From Oscillospiraceae bacterium (GTDB taxonomy: Bacteria; Bacillota; Clostridia; Oscillospirales; Oscillospiraceae), in NCBI GenBank assembly GCA_016296565.1, contig JAEDJB010000131.1:1-5066 (forward strand): 5,066 nucleotides of DNA, in the 5' to 3' direction. Position numbers and translations under genes: made by a program. Numbering within the stretch: the stretch's first letter is position 1; the number at the start of each line of letters is the position of its first letter. Below the pieces are notes generated by a model that saw nothing but the letters and a program-made list of their open reading frames with translations, was not told where the DNA came from and did not search any database. This document shows positions 1 to 5,066 of the stretch, piece after piece.

Positions 1-228
1 GGCGGCGGTGTTTACAATGGAGGGGTCGCCCGTCCTGACCAGCTTGTCGATCCCCTCTGCACAGACCGTGGGCTCAGCCTTGAGACCGGCGGTTTCAAAG
101 TCCTTGGTCAGGTCCGGGAACAGGGAGTTTGCCAGGGCGGAGAGCTCCGCGGCCGAGGGAAGCCCGGCCAGCTGGGGGACAGAATCAGCGCCGGGAAGGG
201 CTGAGAATCCCGTGTCAATCGTAGTCAT
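1..228 (-). CDS. Family 2A encapsulin cargo, N-terminal part (probable cysteine desulfurase), cut by window edge
   Basis: Seventy-six codons are open from ATG 228 to the window edge without a stop, so the 3' part is missing. The visible residues contain no catalytic fold. They are a low-complexity, Pro/Ala/Leu-rich stretch (residues 8-40) followed by a predicted helical part. Residues 29-37 read LSALANSLF, which resembles the LARLANEFF-type motif I recall from the long disordered N-terminal targeting region of family 2A cargo cysteine desulfurases. In the studied homologues this region docks the enzyme inside the shell and the PLP-dependent desulfurase domain follows about 200 residues later. 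The start is supported by an AGGTGG site (238-243) nine bases upstream and by a 14-nt overlap with the upstream shell gene, which suggests translational coupling. Seen: the ORF, the overlap and the motif-like segment. Inferred: cargo identity, since the PLP domain lies outside the window. Confidence 0.75.
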   Translation of the reverse strand, partial: MTTIDTGFSALPGADSVPQLAGLPSAAELSALANSLFPDLTKDFETAGLKAEPTVCAEGIDKLVRTGDPSIVNTAA

Positions 229-1162
229 AGTACTCACCCACCTCTACGTCTTCCAGCACTGCGATGGCGTCGTCTGCCAAAATAGCGGCGGAGCAGTACA
301 GAGATAAGAGGTAAGAGGCAACACCCTTGTCGTCGATCCCCCGGAAGCGGACGGACAAGCCTCTGGAGTGCTCGTTCTTCAGGCCGGCCTGGTACAGGCC
401 CACCACGCCCCGCTTGGCTTCGCCGGTGCGGATCAGCAGGATGTTGGTCTTGCCGCTCTGGCTCTTGGGATTCTTCAGGCCGTCCACAAACAGCTTGTCC
501 GTGGGGATGATGGGGATGCCTCTCCACAGCAGGAAGGTGCCCCCTGCGATATTTGCGGTTGCCGGCGGAACCCCCCGCTTGGTGCACTCCCGCTCAAAGG
601 CGGCGATGGCTCTGGGATGGGCCAGGAAGAAGGAGGGCTCCTTCCACACCTTGGAGATCAGCTCGTCCAGGTCGTCGGGGGTGGGTGCGCCGGTCCGGGT
701 CTGAATCCGCTGGGAGTCGGGCACGTTCTTCAGCAGGCCGTAGTCGTCGTTGTTGATGAGCTGGTTTTCCTGCCGCTCACGCAGGGACTCAATGGCCAGC
801 CCCAGCTGCTCCTGGACCTGGTCGTAGGGCGAGCTGTACACGTCCTCGATGGCGGTGTTCACGTTGATGATGGTGGAGATGGAGTTGAGACGATACTCTC
901 TGGGCTCAGTCTCATACTCCACATAGCCGGCGGGAATGATGTCCGACTTCTTGGTCTGGGAGCACAGCACGTCCAGGGGGGTGTCCCCCTCCACCACCTT
1001 GTTGACCCGGTAGATGCCGGTTTCCAGCCCCTTGAATTCCAGCAGTCTGGTGAGCCACTTGGGGGTCAGCGCGCCGTACTGGGGTTTGGTTTTGGTGACG
1101 TTTGCCAGGTTATAGGCGGCCTGCGCGCCCAACGCGCGGATGCCTTGTTCTTCAGTTGCCAT
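215..1162 (-). CDS. Family 2A encapsulin nanocompartment shell protein (SrpI-like)
   Basis: A 315-residue HK97-fold shell protein that should self-assemble into a cytosolic icosahedral cage. Recognisable family 2A stretches include YRVNKVVEGDTPLDVLCSQ (51-69), the E-loop-like region with EYETEPREYRLNSIS (82-96), the spine-helix segment DQVQEQLGLAIESLRERQEN (114-133), and the conserved VRFRGIDDKGVASYLLSLYCS region (271-291). Length fits family 2A. There is no inserted cyclic-nucleotide-binding domain, which argues against family 2B. The C-terminus is short and acidic/aromatic (EVGEYYDYD), and its codons double as the start region of the cargo gene. ATG 1162 has an ideal AGGAGG (1171-1176) eight bases upstream. 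In studied family 2A systems (Synechococcus SrpI and relatives) the cage encloses a cysteine desulfurase and is linked to sulfur starvation or sulfur storage. The gene is third in the operon, 61 nt after the E1-rhodanese gene. Confidence 0.95.
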   Translation of the reverse strand: MATEEQGIRALGAQAAYNLANVTKTKPQYGALTPKWLTRLLEFKGLETGIYRVNKVVEGDTPLDVLCSQTKKSDIIPAGYVEYETEPREYRLNSISTIINVNTAIEDVYSSPYDQVQEQLGLAIESLRERQENQLINNDDYGLLKNVPDSQRIQTRTGAPTPDDLDELISKVWKEPSFFLAHPRAIAAFERECTKRGVPPATANIAGGTFLLWRGIPIIPTDKLFVDGLKNPKSQSGKTNILLIRTGEAKRGVVGLYQAGLKNEHSRGLSVRFRGIDDKGVASYLLSLYCSAAILADDAIAVLEDVEVGEYYDYD

Positions 1163-1223
1163 AAGGAAAACCTCCTGTAGTTTAAAAATTTTTTATGTAA
1201 TCCTTCCTCGATGATAAGGAACG
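1163..1223 (-). other. 61-nt intercistronic spacer before the encapsulin gene
   Basis: The largest gap within the minus-strand gene group. On the minus strand it holds a short inverted repeat (TTCCT, 8-nt loop, AGGAA), then an A6T5 tract and the strong ribosome site. The repeat is not followed by a U run, so I do not call a terminator. I see no good -35/-10 pair, so the shell gene is most simply transcribed from upstream. The small stem could mark an mRNA processing point that sets shell level independently, but that is speculation. Confidence 0.4.
1171..1176 (-). promoter_or_regulatory. Shine-Dalgarno of the encapsulin gene
   Basis: AGGAGG on the minus strand, eight bases before ATG 1162. 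It is the strongest ribosome site in the minus-strand operon, which fits the need for many more shell subunits than enzyme subunits. It fixes the shell start codon. Confidence 0.85.
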
Positions 1224-2687
1224 TTACAACCAAGCGCCTTCGTGGGAGAAAATGATGTCCTTCACGGCGTCCATTCCGCCCTTCAGGTTATACATGGGGC
1301 CTTTGTAGCCAGCCTCCCGCAGGGTGTTGATGGCCAGAATGCTTCGCTTGCCCTCCTTGCAGATGAAGATGGTGTCCACCTCCGGGTCCAGCTCCTTCTG
1401 CCTGCGGGCCAGCTGGCCGATGGGTATGACCAGGGCGTTGGGGAACCGGTGAATGGCCCGCTCGTGGGGTTCTCGCACGTCCACGATGGTCATGGGCTCG
1501 CCCCGCTCGATCCGGGCGGCCAGGTCGTCGGCCCCGATCCCCTCCACCGGGATCTCGCTGTCCTCCTGTTTGAGTCCGCAGAAGTCCTCGTAGTCAAAGT
1601 CCTGAACGCCAAAAATGGAGGGGGTTCTGCCGCAGATGGGACAGGCCGCGTTTTTATGAACCGGGAGGATGGCGGAGCGGAGATGCCAGCTGTCCAGGAA
1701 AAGAAGCTTTCCCACCAGGCTCTCGCCGCCGCCGACCAGCAGCTTCAGCACCTCGTTGGCCTGGATGCTCCCGACGATGCCAGGCAGGGGGCTGATAGCT
1801 CCGCCCTCGGCGCAGGTGGGGACCAGGCCGCTGGGGGGCGGCGCCGGGAACAGACACCGGTAGCAGGGACCCTGCACCCCGTCGAACACGCTGACCTGCC
1901 CTTCATACTGATAGATGGCCCCGAACACCAGCGGCTTGCCCAGGAGAACGCAGGCGTCGCTGATGAGGTATCGCGCCTTGTAGTTGTCCGTGCAGTCCAC
2001 CACCACGTCGAAGTCCCGGATGATCCCCTCGATGTTGTCCGCCTCCACTTTTTCGTTGAGGGTTTCGATCTGGAGCTTGGGGTTGATGTCCTTGATGGTG
2101 TCCTTGGCGGAGGCCACCTTGGGGCGGTGCACGTCCCGGGTTCTGTGGATCACCTGGTTTTGCAGGTTGCTGAGGGAAACCTGGTCAAAATCCACCACCC
2201 GGATGGTTCCCACGCCGGCTGCCGCCAGATACTGGATCACAGGGGACCCCAAGGCGCCGGCGCCGATGATGACCACCTTGGCGGCCTTGATCCGCTTTTG
2301 TCCCTTGACCCCGATCTCCCGGAGCATCAGGTGCTTGCCGTACCGGTCGATCTCCCCGTCGTCCAGGGAGACCGCTTTTCTCCGGTCGTCGGAGATGACG
2401 CTCTCCGTGGGTGCGCCGCCGGCGATGGCCGGGAGCAGCAGCAGAGTATCCCCCTCCTGGAGGACGGCGTCCCACTGGGCCTGCGCCGTTACGTTTTCCT
2501 GGTTCCGGAACAGAGTCACAAAGGGGCGCAGCCCGCCGGTTTCCTCAAACAGGGCCGGACCGGTCTCCGGATACTCCTCCTTCAGATTGGTCAGGAGGTC
2601 CCGGATGGTTTCCCCCTCCAGCTGCACCTGGCTGTTTCGGTTGGTAAATCCGCGCAAGGTGGCGGAGATGAATACAGAATGCTTCAT
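1224..2687 (-). CDS. Fused ubiquitin-like sulfur carrier, MoeB/ThiF-type E1 and rhodanese
   Basis: A 487-residue three-domain protein. Residues 1-91 form a MoaD/ThiS-like beta-grasp domain ending in PAIAGG (86-91), the diglycine that such carriers need for C-terminal adenylation. Residues about 107-360 are a MoeB/ThiF/Uba4-like E1: nucleotide loop IGAGALG (141-147), VVDFD (164-168), VDCTDNY (230-236), zinc-ligand pairs CYRC (275-278) and CPIC (349-352), and the catalytic-type cysteine in TCAEGG (C292). Residues about 385-487 are a rhodanese with VDVRE (402-406) and active-site loop CKEGKRS (C443). The known chemistry is adenylation of the carrier C-terminus, then sulfur transfer from rhodanese persulfide to give a thiocarboxylate. 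MoeZ, Uba4 and MOCS3 have E1 plus rhodanese; here the carrier is also fused in front. N177 in NLQNQ sits where I recall an arginine (NLQRQ) in MoeB. ATG 2687 overlaps the upstream stop by 4 nt and has AGGAAGG at 2694-2700. The final target (cysteine, cofactor or other thio-product) cannot be told from the sequence. Confidence 0.92.
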   Translation of the reverse strand: MKHSVFISATLRGFTNRNSQVQLEGETIRDLLTNLKEEYPETGPALFEETGGLRPFVTLFRNQENVTAQAQWDAVLQEGDTLLLLPAIAGGAPTESVISDDRRKAVSLDDGEIDRYGKHLMLREIGVKGQKRIKAAKVVIIGAGALGSPVIQYLAAAGVGTIRVVDFDQVSLSNLQNQVIHRTRDVHRPKVASAKDTIKDINPKLQIETLNEKVEADNIEGIIRDFDVVVDCTDNYKARYLISDACVLLGKPLVFGAIYQYEGQVSVFDGVQGPCYRCLFPAPPPSGLVPTCAEGGAISPLPGIVGSIQANEVLKLLVGGGESLVGKLLFLDSWHLRSAILPVHKNAACPICGRTPSIFGVQDFDYEDFCGLKQEDSEIPVEGIGADDLAARIERGEPMTIVDVREPHERAIHRFPNALVIPIGQLARRQKELDPEVDTIFICKEGKRSILAINTLREAGYKGPMYNLKGGMDAVKDIIFSHEGAWL

Positions 2688-3121
2688 AGTAACCCTTCCT
2701 GTGTTGTTATGGTTTCTGGTTGGACGGAAAGACCCTGGGGCGATACCCGTTCAAAGCTGCGGATGGACCGGCAGCCGCCCCCATCCACGGAGAGAATGGG
2801 ATAGGAGCAGCCCACCAGCATGTGGGCCACGTCCTCCCGGGAAGGCCGGGCTTCGCAGTCCGGGTGGGAGTGGTAGAAGCCCACCACCTCCCAGCCCGCT
2901 TTTTCGGCTTGCTGTTCGATGCGGACAAAGTCCAGCGGGTCCATGGAAAACCGGGTCCGCTGCCGGTGAGGTCCCGCGCGGTTTTGGGCGGGAACCACCT
3001 GGCAGACCCTTCGCTGCCCGGCGGCTCTCCTGCCCAGCAGGACCCCGCAGCACTCCAGGGGGTAGGCACGGAGGGCGTGGGCACAAATCTGGTCCAGGGT
3101 GTGATCCTGAAAGACAAGCAT
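2684..3121 (-). CDS. Mec/JAB1-family JAMM zinc metalloprotease
   Basis: A 145-residue single-domain JAMM (MPN+) protein. The catalytic glutamate lies in YPLECCG (E23). The metal motif HxH-x7-S-x2-D is complete: H84, H86, S94 and D97 in HSHPDCEARPSRED. The active site is therefore predicted to be functional. The closest known theme is Mec+ of actinobacteria, which hydrolyses cysteine from the C-terminus of the ubiquitin-like carrier CysO. A matching carrier and E1 are encoded by the next gene, which starts inside this gene's stop codon (ATGA overlap). ATG 3121 is chosen because the family usually begins about here and GGGAGAG (3130-3136) lies eight bases upstream. The frame stays open upstream to ATG 3262 (192 residues) and has another start at 3193 with GGAGG five bases away (169 residues). 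Those would add a basic, Cys-containing extension that looks unlike the domain. Substrate is inferred: carrier-cysteine adducts, or the internal diglycine of the fusion protein. Confidence 0.9.
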   Translation of the reverse strand: MLVFQDHTLDQICAHALRAYPLECCGVLLGRRAAGQRRVCQVVPAQNRAGPHRQRTRFSMDPLDFVRIEQQAEKAGWEVVGFYHSHPDCEARPSREDVAHMLVGCSYPILSVDGGGCRSIRSFERVSPQGLSVQPETITTQEGLL

Positions 3122-3158
3122 GGTTTCTTCTCTCCCGTACAATCGCGGCCAAAGCCAA

Positions 3159-3210
3159 GAAAACCGGAGGCTTTTACAGAAACAACGTTCCATAAAAACC
3201 TCCGGTTTTC
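3159..3210 (-). promoter_or_regulatory. Leader hairpin masking an alternative ribosome site of the JAMM gene
   Basis: On the minus strand GAAAACCGGAGG (3199-3210) is perfectly complementary over 12 bp to CCTCCGGTTTTC (3159-3170), with five further A/U pairs after one mismatch and a loop of about 16 nt. The 5' arm contains GGAGG, which lies five bases before ATG 3193, so folding would hide that start. The 3' arm ends in UUUUCUU, so the element could also act as a weak intrinsic terminator or attenuator. A smaller competing stem, CCGG-AAAA-CCGG (3202-3213), shares the 5' arm. The structure is seen directly; a regulatory role is inferred. Confidence 0.55.
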
Positions 3211-3299
3211 CGGTCAGCTTTTTTGCCTGGATGTGGGGAAACAGAGTGGGCGGATGCCGCATTTTCTTATTCCCTACTTTTTTGATATGTTAATTGGTT

Positions 3300-3309
3300 T
3301 TGTATACAA
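3300..3309. promoter_or_regulatory. Palindrome TTGTATACAA overlapping the minus-strand -10 box
   Basis: A perfect 10-bp palindrome covering part of the minus promoter -10 and the predicted start site. The position would suit a repressor, but the symmetry does not extend outward and no known operator is matched with confidence. Confidence 0.3.
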
Positions 3310-3334
3310 TAGCACGAGCCGCGCCGGTTGTCAA
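3306..3334 (-). promoter_or_regulatory. Promoter of the JAMM-E1-encapsulin operon
   Basis: On the minus strand a perfect TTGACA -35 (3329-3334) is separated by exactly 17 nt from TATTGT (3306-3311). Transcription should start near 3299, giving a leader of about 175 nt before ATG 3121. That is unusually long for a simple enzyme operon and leaves room for RNA-level control. Confidence 0.8.
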
Positions 3335-3383
3335 TACACTTTTGAAAAAAACTTCGGTTTCTTTTTGGGACCGTGGGACCCTA

Positions 3384-3412
3384 TTGACGGCGGGGGGAAG
3401 GAATGCTATACT
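3384..3412 (+). promoter_or_regulatory. Promoter of the cysteine desulfurase-TtcA operon
   Basis: TTGACG (3384-3389), a 17-nt spacer and TATACT (3407-3412) match the housekeeping sigma consensus closely. Start of transcription should be near 3419, leaving an untranslated leader of about 40 nt. The spacer is G-rich (GCGGGGGGAAGG), which is unlike the AT-rich surroundings and may weaken or tune the promoter. Confidence 0.82.
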
Positions 3413-3445
3413 TTTTAAACATATTTGATTGATAGGAATAAGAAC

Positions 3446-3451
3446 AGGAGG
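3446..3451 (+). promoter_or_regulatory. Shine-Dalgarno deciding the GTG start of the cysteine desulfurase
   Basis: AGGAGG seven bases before GTG 3459. It rules in the GTG over the in-frame TTG at 3429, which lacks such a site and lies only about ten bases after the predicted transcription start. Confidence 0.85.
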
Positions 3452-3458
3452 CAGGCCC

Positions 3459-4589
3459 GTGATTTATCTGGATTATTCCGCCAACACCCCGGCGGACCCC
3501 GCCGTGCTGGAGGCCTTTTGCAGAACGGAACAGACCTATCCCGGAAACCCCAACTCCAGCCACTGCGCCGGCCAGGCCGCCCGGCAGGAGATGGCCCGGG
3601 TGACCGAGTCCATCGCCGGGCTGCTGGGGGTGCGCCCCGGGGAGATCATCTACACCTCCGGGGCCAGCGAGTCCAACAACCTGGCCATCAAGGGCATCGC
3701 CCAGGCTGCCCGCCACACCGGCCGGCACATCATCTCCACGGCCCTGGAGCACTCCTCTGTGGGCGGGTCCCTGTCTGCCCTCCAGGCCCAGGGCTGGGAG
3801 ATTGACCTGGTGGACATTACCCGGGAGGGCACCATCGACCTGGAGCAGCTGGCCAGCCTGCTGCGGCAGGACACGGTGCTGGTGTCGGTCTGCGCGGTGG
3901 ACAGCGAGCTGGGCACGGTGCAGCCCATCCGCCAGATCGGAGAGATATTGAAAGCCTACCCCAACTGCCGCCTGCATGTGGACGCCACCCAGGCGGTGGG
4001 GAAGACCCAGCTGGTGCTGGACGGGGTGGACACCATGAGCATTGCCCCCCATAAGTTCTACGGCCTCAACGGCAGCGGCCTGCTCATTAAGCGGAAGGAT
4101 TTGGTGATCGAACCCCAGATCCATGGGGGAACCAGCACCACCCTCTACCGGAGCGGGACCCCCGCCTTAGCTTTGGCGGTTTCCACAGAAAGGGCCCTGG
4201 CCCTGGCGCTGGCCAACCAGGCCCAGCGGGTGGAGACCGTCCGGGGGCTGAACCGCCAGCTTCGGGCGGCTCTGGGGGCCTATCCCCAGGTGCGCTTCAA
4301 CAGCCCGGAGAACGGGGTGCCCCATATCCTGAACCTGAGTGTTACCGGGGTGAAGGGGACGGTGTTCCAGCGGGCCCTCAGCGAGCGGGGAATCTGCGTC
4401 TCCGTGAAGTCCGCCTGCTCCGGGGAGGGGACTCCTTCCAAGGCGGTGTTCGCCGTCAGCCGGGACCGGAAGAACGCCCTTTCCTCCTGGCGAATTAGCC
4501 TCAGCCATTTGACCACCCAGGAGGAGATTGACCAATTTTTACAGGCCTTCGGCCAGTGCGTCCAAACGCTGGCCCCGAAGAAGGCGTGA
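3459..4589 (+). CDS. NifS/IscS-type cysteine desulfurase
   Basis: A 376-residue PLP-dependent class V aminotransferase-fold enzyme that converts L-cysteine to L-alanine and leaves a protein persulfide. Visible landmarks: N-terminal YLDYSANTP (3-11), PLP-stacking histidine in ALEHSS (H98), cofactor aspartate in HVDATQ (D175), Schiff-base lysine in APHKFYG (K199), LYRSGTPALA (229-238), and catalytic cysteine C320 in KSACSGEGT on a long group I-type loop. Length fits NifS/IscS, so the protein looks complete and active. It has no N-terminal targeting extension and begins directly with the catalytic fold, so it should stay free in the cytosol, unlike the presumed encapsulated enzyme across the intergenic region. 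The gene opens the plus-strand operon and is followed after 14 nt by a TtcA-like gene, suggesting it supplies sulfur for tRNA thiolation. Whether it also serves Fe-S assembly is open: no iscU-like scaffold gene is visible. Confidence 0.93.
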   Translation: MIYLDYSANTPADPAVLEAFCRTEQTYPGNPNSSHCAGQAARQEMARVTESIAGLLGVRPGEIIYTSGASESNNLAIKGIAQAARHTGRHIISTALEHSSVGGSLSALQAQGWEIDLVDITREGTIDLEQLASLLRQDTVLVSVCAVDSELGTVQPIRQIGEILKAYPNCRLHVDATQAVGKTQLVLDGVDTMSIAPHKFYGLNGSGLLIKRKDLVIEPQIHGGTSTTLYRSGTPALALAVSTERALALALANQAQRVETVRGLNRQLRAALGAYPQVRFNSPENGVPHILNLSVTGVKGTVFQRALSERGICVSVKSACSGEGTPSKAVFAVSRDRKNALSSWRISLSHLTTQEEIDQFLQAFGQCVQTLAPKKA

Positions 4590-4603
4590 GGGGAGAGAGA
4601 ACC

Positions 4604-5066
4604 ATGGGCCGCGTGCTGGAACCCTATCAGCAGATTGAGCGCAGTCTCATTAAAAAATACCGGAAGGAGCTGTGGAAGCCCTTCATCTATGCCGTCAAGC
4701 GGTACCAGCTGATCCAGGCCAATGACAGGATCGCCGTGTGCATCTCCGGCGGGAAGGACTCCATGCTGATGGCAAAGCTGATGCAGGAGCTTCAGCGCCA
4801 CAGCGACGTGCCCTTCTCCCTGGTGTTTCTGGTGATGGACCCGGGCTACAACGAGATCAACCGCCAGAAGATCGAGAGCAACGCCCGGCTGCTGCGTATT
4901 CCCATTACGGTCTTTGAGACCAACATCTTTGCGGTGGCCAACAACACTGAGCAGTCCCCCTGCTATCTGTGCGCCCGGATGCGCCGGGGGCATCTGCACA
5001 GCACCAGCTTCCAGGGGATGGAGCTGATCCGGCCCCTGTACTGCGTCCATGAGGAGGACATCCTGG
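4604..5066 (+). CDS. TtcA-like PP-loop tRNA sulfurtransferase, partial, with apparent internal deletion
   Basis: A reading frame of 154 codons from ATG 4604 to the window edge. The start follows the upstream stop by 14 nt and has GGGGAG (4590-4595) in the gap. The PP-loop ATP motif SGGKDS (48-53) and the CYLC pair (C120, C123) followed by ARMRRG place it in the TtcA/TilS-like group, where the enzyme adenylates a tRNA base and replaces oxygen with sulfur; TtcA uses an Fe-S cluster bound partly by this CxxC. The frame then jumps from RRGHL directly to HSTSFQGMELIRPLYCVHEEDI (132-153). In TtcA relatives as I recall them, some 40-45 residues with the GHHxDD motif lie between these parts. Here they are absent although the frame is kept. 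Function is therefore doubtful: a real deletion, a divergent form or an assembly error are all possible. The C-terminus is outside the window. Confidence 0.8.
   Translation, partial: MGRVLEPYQQIERSLIKKYRKELWKPFIYAVKRYQLIQANDRIAVCISGGKDSMLMAKLMQELQRHSDVPFSLVFLVMDPGYNEINRQKIESNARLLRIPITVFETNIFAVANNTEQSPCYLCARMRRGHLHSTSFQGMELIRPLYCVHEEDIL

Larger units (their letters stand above)
3122..3458. promoter_or_regulatory. Divergent intergenic control region
   Basis: A 337-nt gap between the minus-strand encapsulin operon and the plus-strand cysteine desulfurase operon. It is clearly more AT-rich than the genes between about 3260 and 3430. It contains back-to-back promoters whose -35 boxes are 49 nt apart (3335-3383 between them), A/T-tracts, a TTGTATACAA palindrome, and a long leader for the JAMM gene with a strong hairpin. 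The arrangement suggests shared control of two sulfur gene sets. I could not assign a known riboswitch or T-box to the leader. Confidence 0.75.

Noticed and set aside
215..1162. Family 2B encapsulin or phage capsid as an alternative for the shell gene
   Set aside because: No cyclic-nucleotide-binding insertion, and no terminase, portal or protease genes nearby; sequence stretches and neighbours fit family 2A.
1242..2804. Long plus-strand open frame (520 codons) across the E1-rhodanese gene
   Set aside because: It is the antisense shadow of a GC-rich gene: composition is rich in Gly, Asp, Val and His with no recognisable domain, and the opposite strand encodes three clear domains.
1984..3195. 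Plus-strand open frame of 403 codons antisense to the E1 and JAMM genes
   Set aside because: Ser/Arg/Pro-rich shadow translation without motifs; it spans the junction of two well-supported opposite genes.
3265..3295. Possible CymR/IscR-type (Rrf2) operator downstream of the minus-strand start site
   Set aside because: The string TATTCCCTACTTTTTTGATA looks slightly like such sites, but the two halves are not convincingly symmetric and I cannot score it against a matrix.
3122..3300. T-box or SAM riboswitch in the JAMM leader
   Set aside because: I found neither the T-box core sequence nor the conserved SAM-I junction elements; only one strong hairpin is present.
3345..3365. Hairpin with TTCG loop as an RNA terminator
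   Set aside because: It lies between the two divergent promoters, so neither predicted transcript contains it; at most it is a DNA-level element.
3381..4124. Minus-strand open frame of 247 codons antisense to the cysteine desulfurase
   Set aside because: Opposite strand has all catalytic landmarks of NifS; this frame is Gly/His/Gln-rich with no domain and no ribosome site.
4280..5050. Minus-strand open frame of 256 codons at the right end
   Set aside because: It is antisense to both the desulfurase end and the TtcA-like gene, which has a PP-loop and CxxC motif, and shows no own motifs.

Overview
The window looks like a piece of a GC-rich Firmicutes chromosome, probably a gut clostridium of the Oscillospiraceae (Flavonifractor, Oscillibacter or Intestinimonas type). 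This is inferred from strong AGGAGG-type ribosome sites, TTGACA/TATAAT-like promoters, GC-rich third codon positions and protein style; no database comparison was possible. All six genes fit one theme: sulfur mobilisation and transfer.

Minus strand, reading from about 3300 down to 1: one promoter (3306-3334) and a leader of about 175 nt precede four tightly packed genes. They are (i) a Mec-like JAMM/JAB1 metalloprotease (3121-2684); (ii) a natural fusion of a ThiS/MoaD-like ubiquitin-fold sulfur carrier, a MoeB/ThiF-like E1 adenylyltransferase and a rhodanese (2687-1224), overlapping the protease by 4 nt; (iii) a family 2A encapsulin shell protein (1162-215); and (iv) the N-terminal 76 codons of a protein overlapping the shell gene by 14 nt, which looks like the cargo-loading region of the encapsulated cysteine desulfurase (228 to beyond base 1). 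The layout couples a protein-cage cysteine desulfurase to a ubiquitin-like thiocarboxylate system with its own E1, rhodanese and JAMM protease.

Plus strand, diverging from the same intergenic region: a near-consensus promoter (3384-3412) drives a NifS/IscS-type cysteine desulfurase starting at GTG 3459, followed after 14 nt by a TtcA-like PP-loop tRNA sulfurtransferase that runs off the right edge. The TtcA-like gene appears to carry an in-frame internal deletion of roughly 40-45 codons.

The 337-nt divergent region (3122-3458) holds both promoters, several small symmetric elements and a strong leader hairpin that covers an alternative ribosome site and start codon for the JAMM gene. The most interesting points are the encapsulin/ubiquitin-like sulfur operon, the internal diglycine of the fusion protein beside a JAMM protease gene, the TtcA deletion, and the hairpin with Cys codons in the leader. 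No RNA genes, insertion sequences, CRISPR arrays or confident terminators were seen.
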